Shown here: in pieces, positions 13,084 to 13,668 of the stretch | Position numbering within the stretch: position 1 is the first letter of the stretch | Layout of the letters: every line of letters begins with the position of its first letter | Origin: an uncultured Planctomycetales bacterium | Lineage (GTDB): Bacteria; Planctomycetota; Planctomycetia; Isosphaerales; Isosphaeraceae | Reading direction: 5' to 3' | Length of the DNA stretch: 13,668 nt | NCBI GenBank assembly: GCA_937907525.1 | Contig: CALCIB010000335.1 | Location: 1 to 13,668 of the forward strand | The notes under the pieces: generated by a model | Seen by the model: only the letters and a program-made list of their open reading frames with translations | The model's database searches: none | What the model was told of the DNA's origin: nothing | Made by a program: the position numbers and the translations under genes

Positions 13084-13095
13084 GCCGAGACCGCC

Positions 13096-13120
13096 GACCC
13101 GACCCGACCCGATTCGATCC
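13096..13120 (+). repeat. Period-5 microrepeat between accB and accC
   Basis: Five 5-bp units follow one another: GACCC three times (13096-13110), then GATTC and GATCC. All fit GAYYC. The array lies in the 65-bp accB-accC spacer. It may simply be replication-slippage sequence; no coding or regulatory role is evident. Confidence 0.5.
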
Positions 13121-13148
13121 GCCCCGTCGTCCGAGGTGCTTTAGACCG

Positions 13149-13668
13149 ATGTTCCAGAGGATACTGGTCGCCAACCGGGGCGAGATCGCGCTTCGGATCA
13201 TCAGGGCGTGCAAGGAGTTGGGGGTCGAGGTCGTCGCCGTCTACTCCCAGGCCGATCGCGACGCCCCCTACCTGGAACTGGCCGACTGGGCCATCTGCAT
13301 CGGCAAGGCGGCGGCGGCGGACAGCTATTTGAACATCCCGCGTCTGATCGCCGCGGCCGAGGTCGCCGACGTCCAGGCGATCCACCCCGGCTACGGGTTC
13401 CTCTCCGAGAACCCCCAGTTCGCCGAGATCTGCCGAAGCTGCAACTTCGAGTTCATCGGCCCGCCCCACGAGGCGATCCGCAAGATGGGCCTGAAGACCG
13501 AGGCCAAGCTGATCGCCGCCCAGGCCAAGGTCCCCAGCGTCCCCGGCTCCGACGGCGCCGTGGCGTCCGAGGCCGAGGCGATCCGGATCGCCAGGGGGAT
13601 TGGCTTCCCGGTGCTGATCAAGGCGGCGGCCGGCGGCGGCGGCAAGGGGATGCGCGTCTGCCGCGACG
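13149..13668 (+). CDS. accC: Biotin carboxylase subunit of acetyl-CoA carboxylase (partial, runs off the window)
   Basis: The first 173 residues are present of a protein that is ~450 aa in other bacteria; the reading frame is still open at the window edge. MFQRILVANRGEIALRIIRA is the canonical start of the biotin carboxylase N-domain. It is followed by AIHPGYGFLSENPQFAE, FIGPPHEAIRKMGLKTEAK and the start of the ATP-grasp domain with the glycine-rich loop KAAAGGGGKGM. AccC carboxylates the biotin of AccB using ATP and bicarbonate. The ATG at 13149 has GAGGTG (13132-13137) upstream. Order and strand with accB indicate one operon. Confidence 0.96.
   Translation, partial: MFQRILVANRGEIALRIIRACKELGVEVVAVYSQADRDAPYLELADWAICIGKAAAADSYLNIPRLIAAAEVADVQAIHPGYGFLSENPQFAEICRSCNFEFIGPPHEAIRKMGLKTEAKLIAAQAKVPSVPGSDGAVASEAEAIRIARGIGFPVLIKAAAGGGGKGMRVCRD

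Noticed and set aside
1..13668. CRISPR array, tRNA/rRNA, insertion sequence, prophage or defence genes
   Set aside because: No regularly spaced repeats with unique spacers, no transposase, integrase, nuclease-helicase or toxin-antitoxin motifs, and no cloverleaf or rRNA-like segments were found. The EEP protein has a signal peptide and no partner suggesting a defence role.

Overview
The window is very GC-rich (roughly 70% by eye). It carries a set of protein families typical of Planctomycetes, most likely Isosphaeraceae-like: a DUF1080 (3-keto-disaccharide hydrolase) secreted protein, a DUF1573 protein, a tetrahaem cytochrome fused to a metallophosphatase-like domain, and an O-antigen-ligase-like membrane protein with a C-terminal TPR block of planctomycete style. 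The taxonomic call is inference from gene content and composition only. No tRNA, rRNA, CRISPR array, insertion sequence or phage gene is visible. This is an ordinary chromosomal region dense in housekeeping and envelope genes.

Layout. Region 1 (1-5306): a minus-strand polysaccharide ligase/polymerase-like gene (103-2025) is separated by a ~300-bp leader/promoter region from a plus-strand run of three genes. These encode a secreted Ala/Pro/Tyr-rich repeat protein with a C-terminal carboxypeptidase-regulatory-like domain (2330-3544), a tandem-duplicated DUF2007-type protein (3620-4150), and a GT4 glycosyltransferase (about 4152-5306) that has no recognisable start codon. Region 2 (5337-9509): four minus-strand genes, in transcription order a class I SAM methyltransferase (8670-9509), a membrane-anchored DUF1573 protein (7439-8524), the metallophosphatase-like/tetrahaem cytochrome (5682-7298) and an Mpo1/DUF962 membrane protein (5337-5672). 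The last two are 9 nt apart and almost certainly co-transcribed. Region 3 (9748-11239): a secreted endonuclease/exonuclease/phosphatase-family protein converges on a secreted DUF1080 protein, with a strong inverted repeat between them. Region 4 (11392-end): an M24 Xaa-Pro peptidase gene followed by accB and the start of accC, the biotin carboxyl-carrier and biotin carboxylase parts of acetyl-CoA carboxylase. The window ends inside accC.

How the genes fit together. The ligase-like protein and the GT4 enzyme suggest extracellular polysaccharide assembly, though they are on opposite strands and not one operon. The DUF1573, cytochrome and Mpo1 genes form an exported/membrane module whose chemistry is unknown. 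The peptidase-accB-accC run makes malonyl-CoA for fatty acid synthesis, in a gene order resembling the Firmicutes yqhT-efp-accB-accC neighbourhood but without efp. I did not find a clear new defence or mobile system. The observations most worth checking are the missing GT4 start codon, the degenerate PCGC-bearing metallophosphatase domain fused to haem sites, and a long stem-loop directly upstream of the ligase gene's ribosome binding site.
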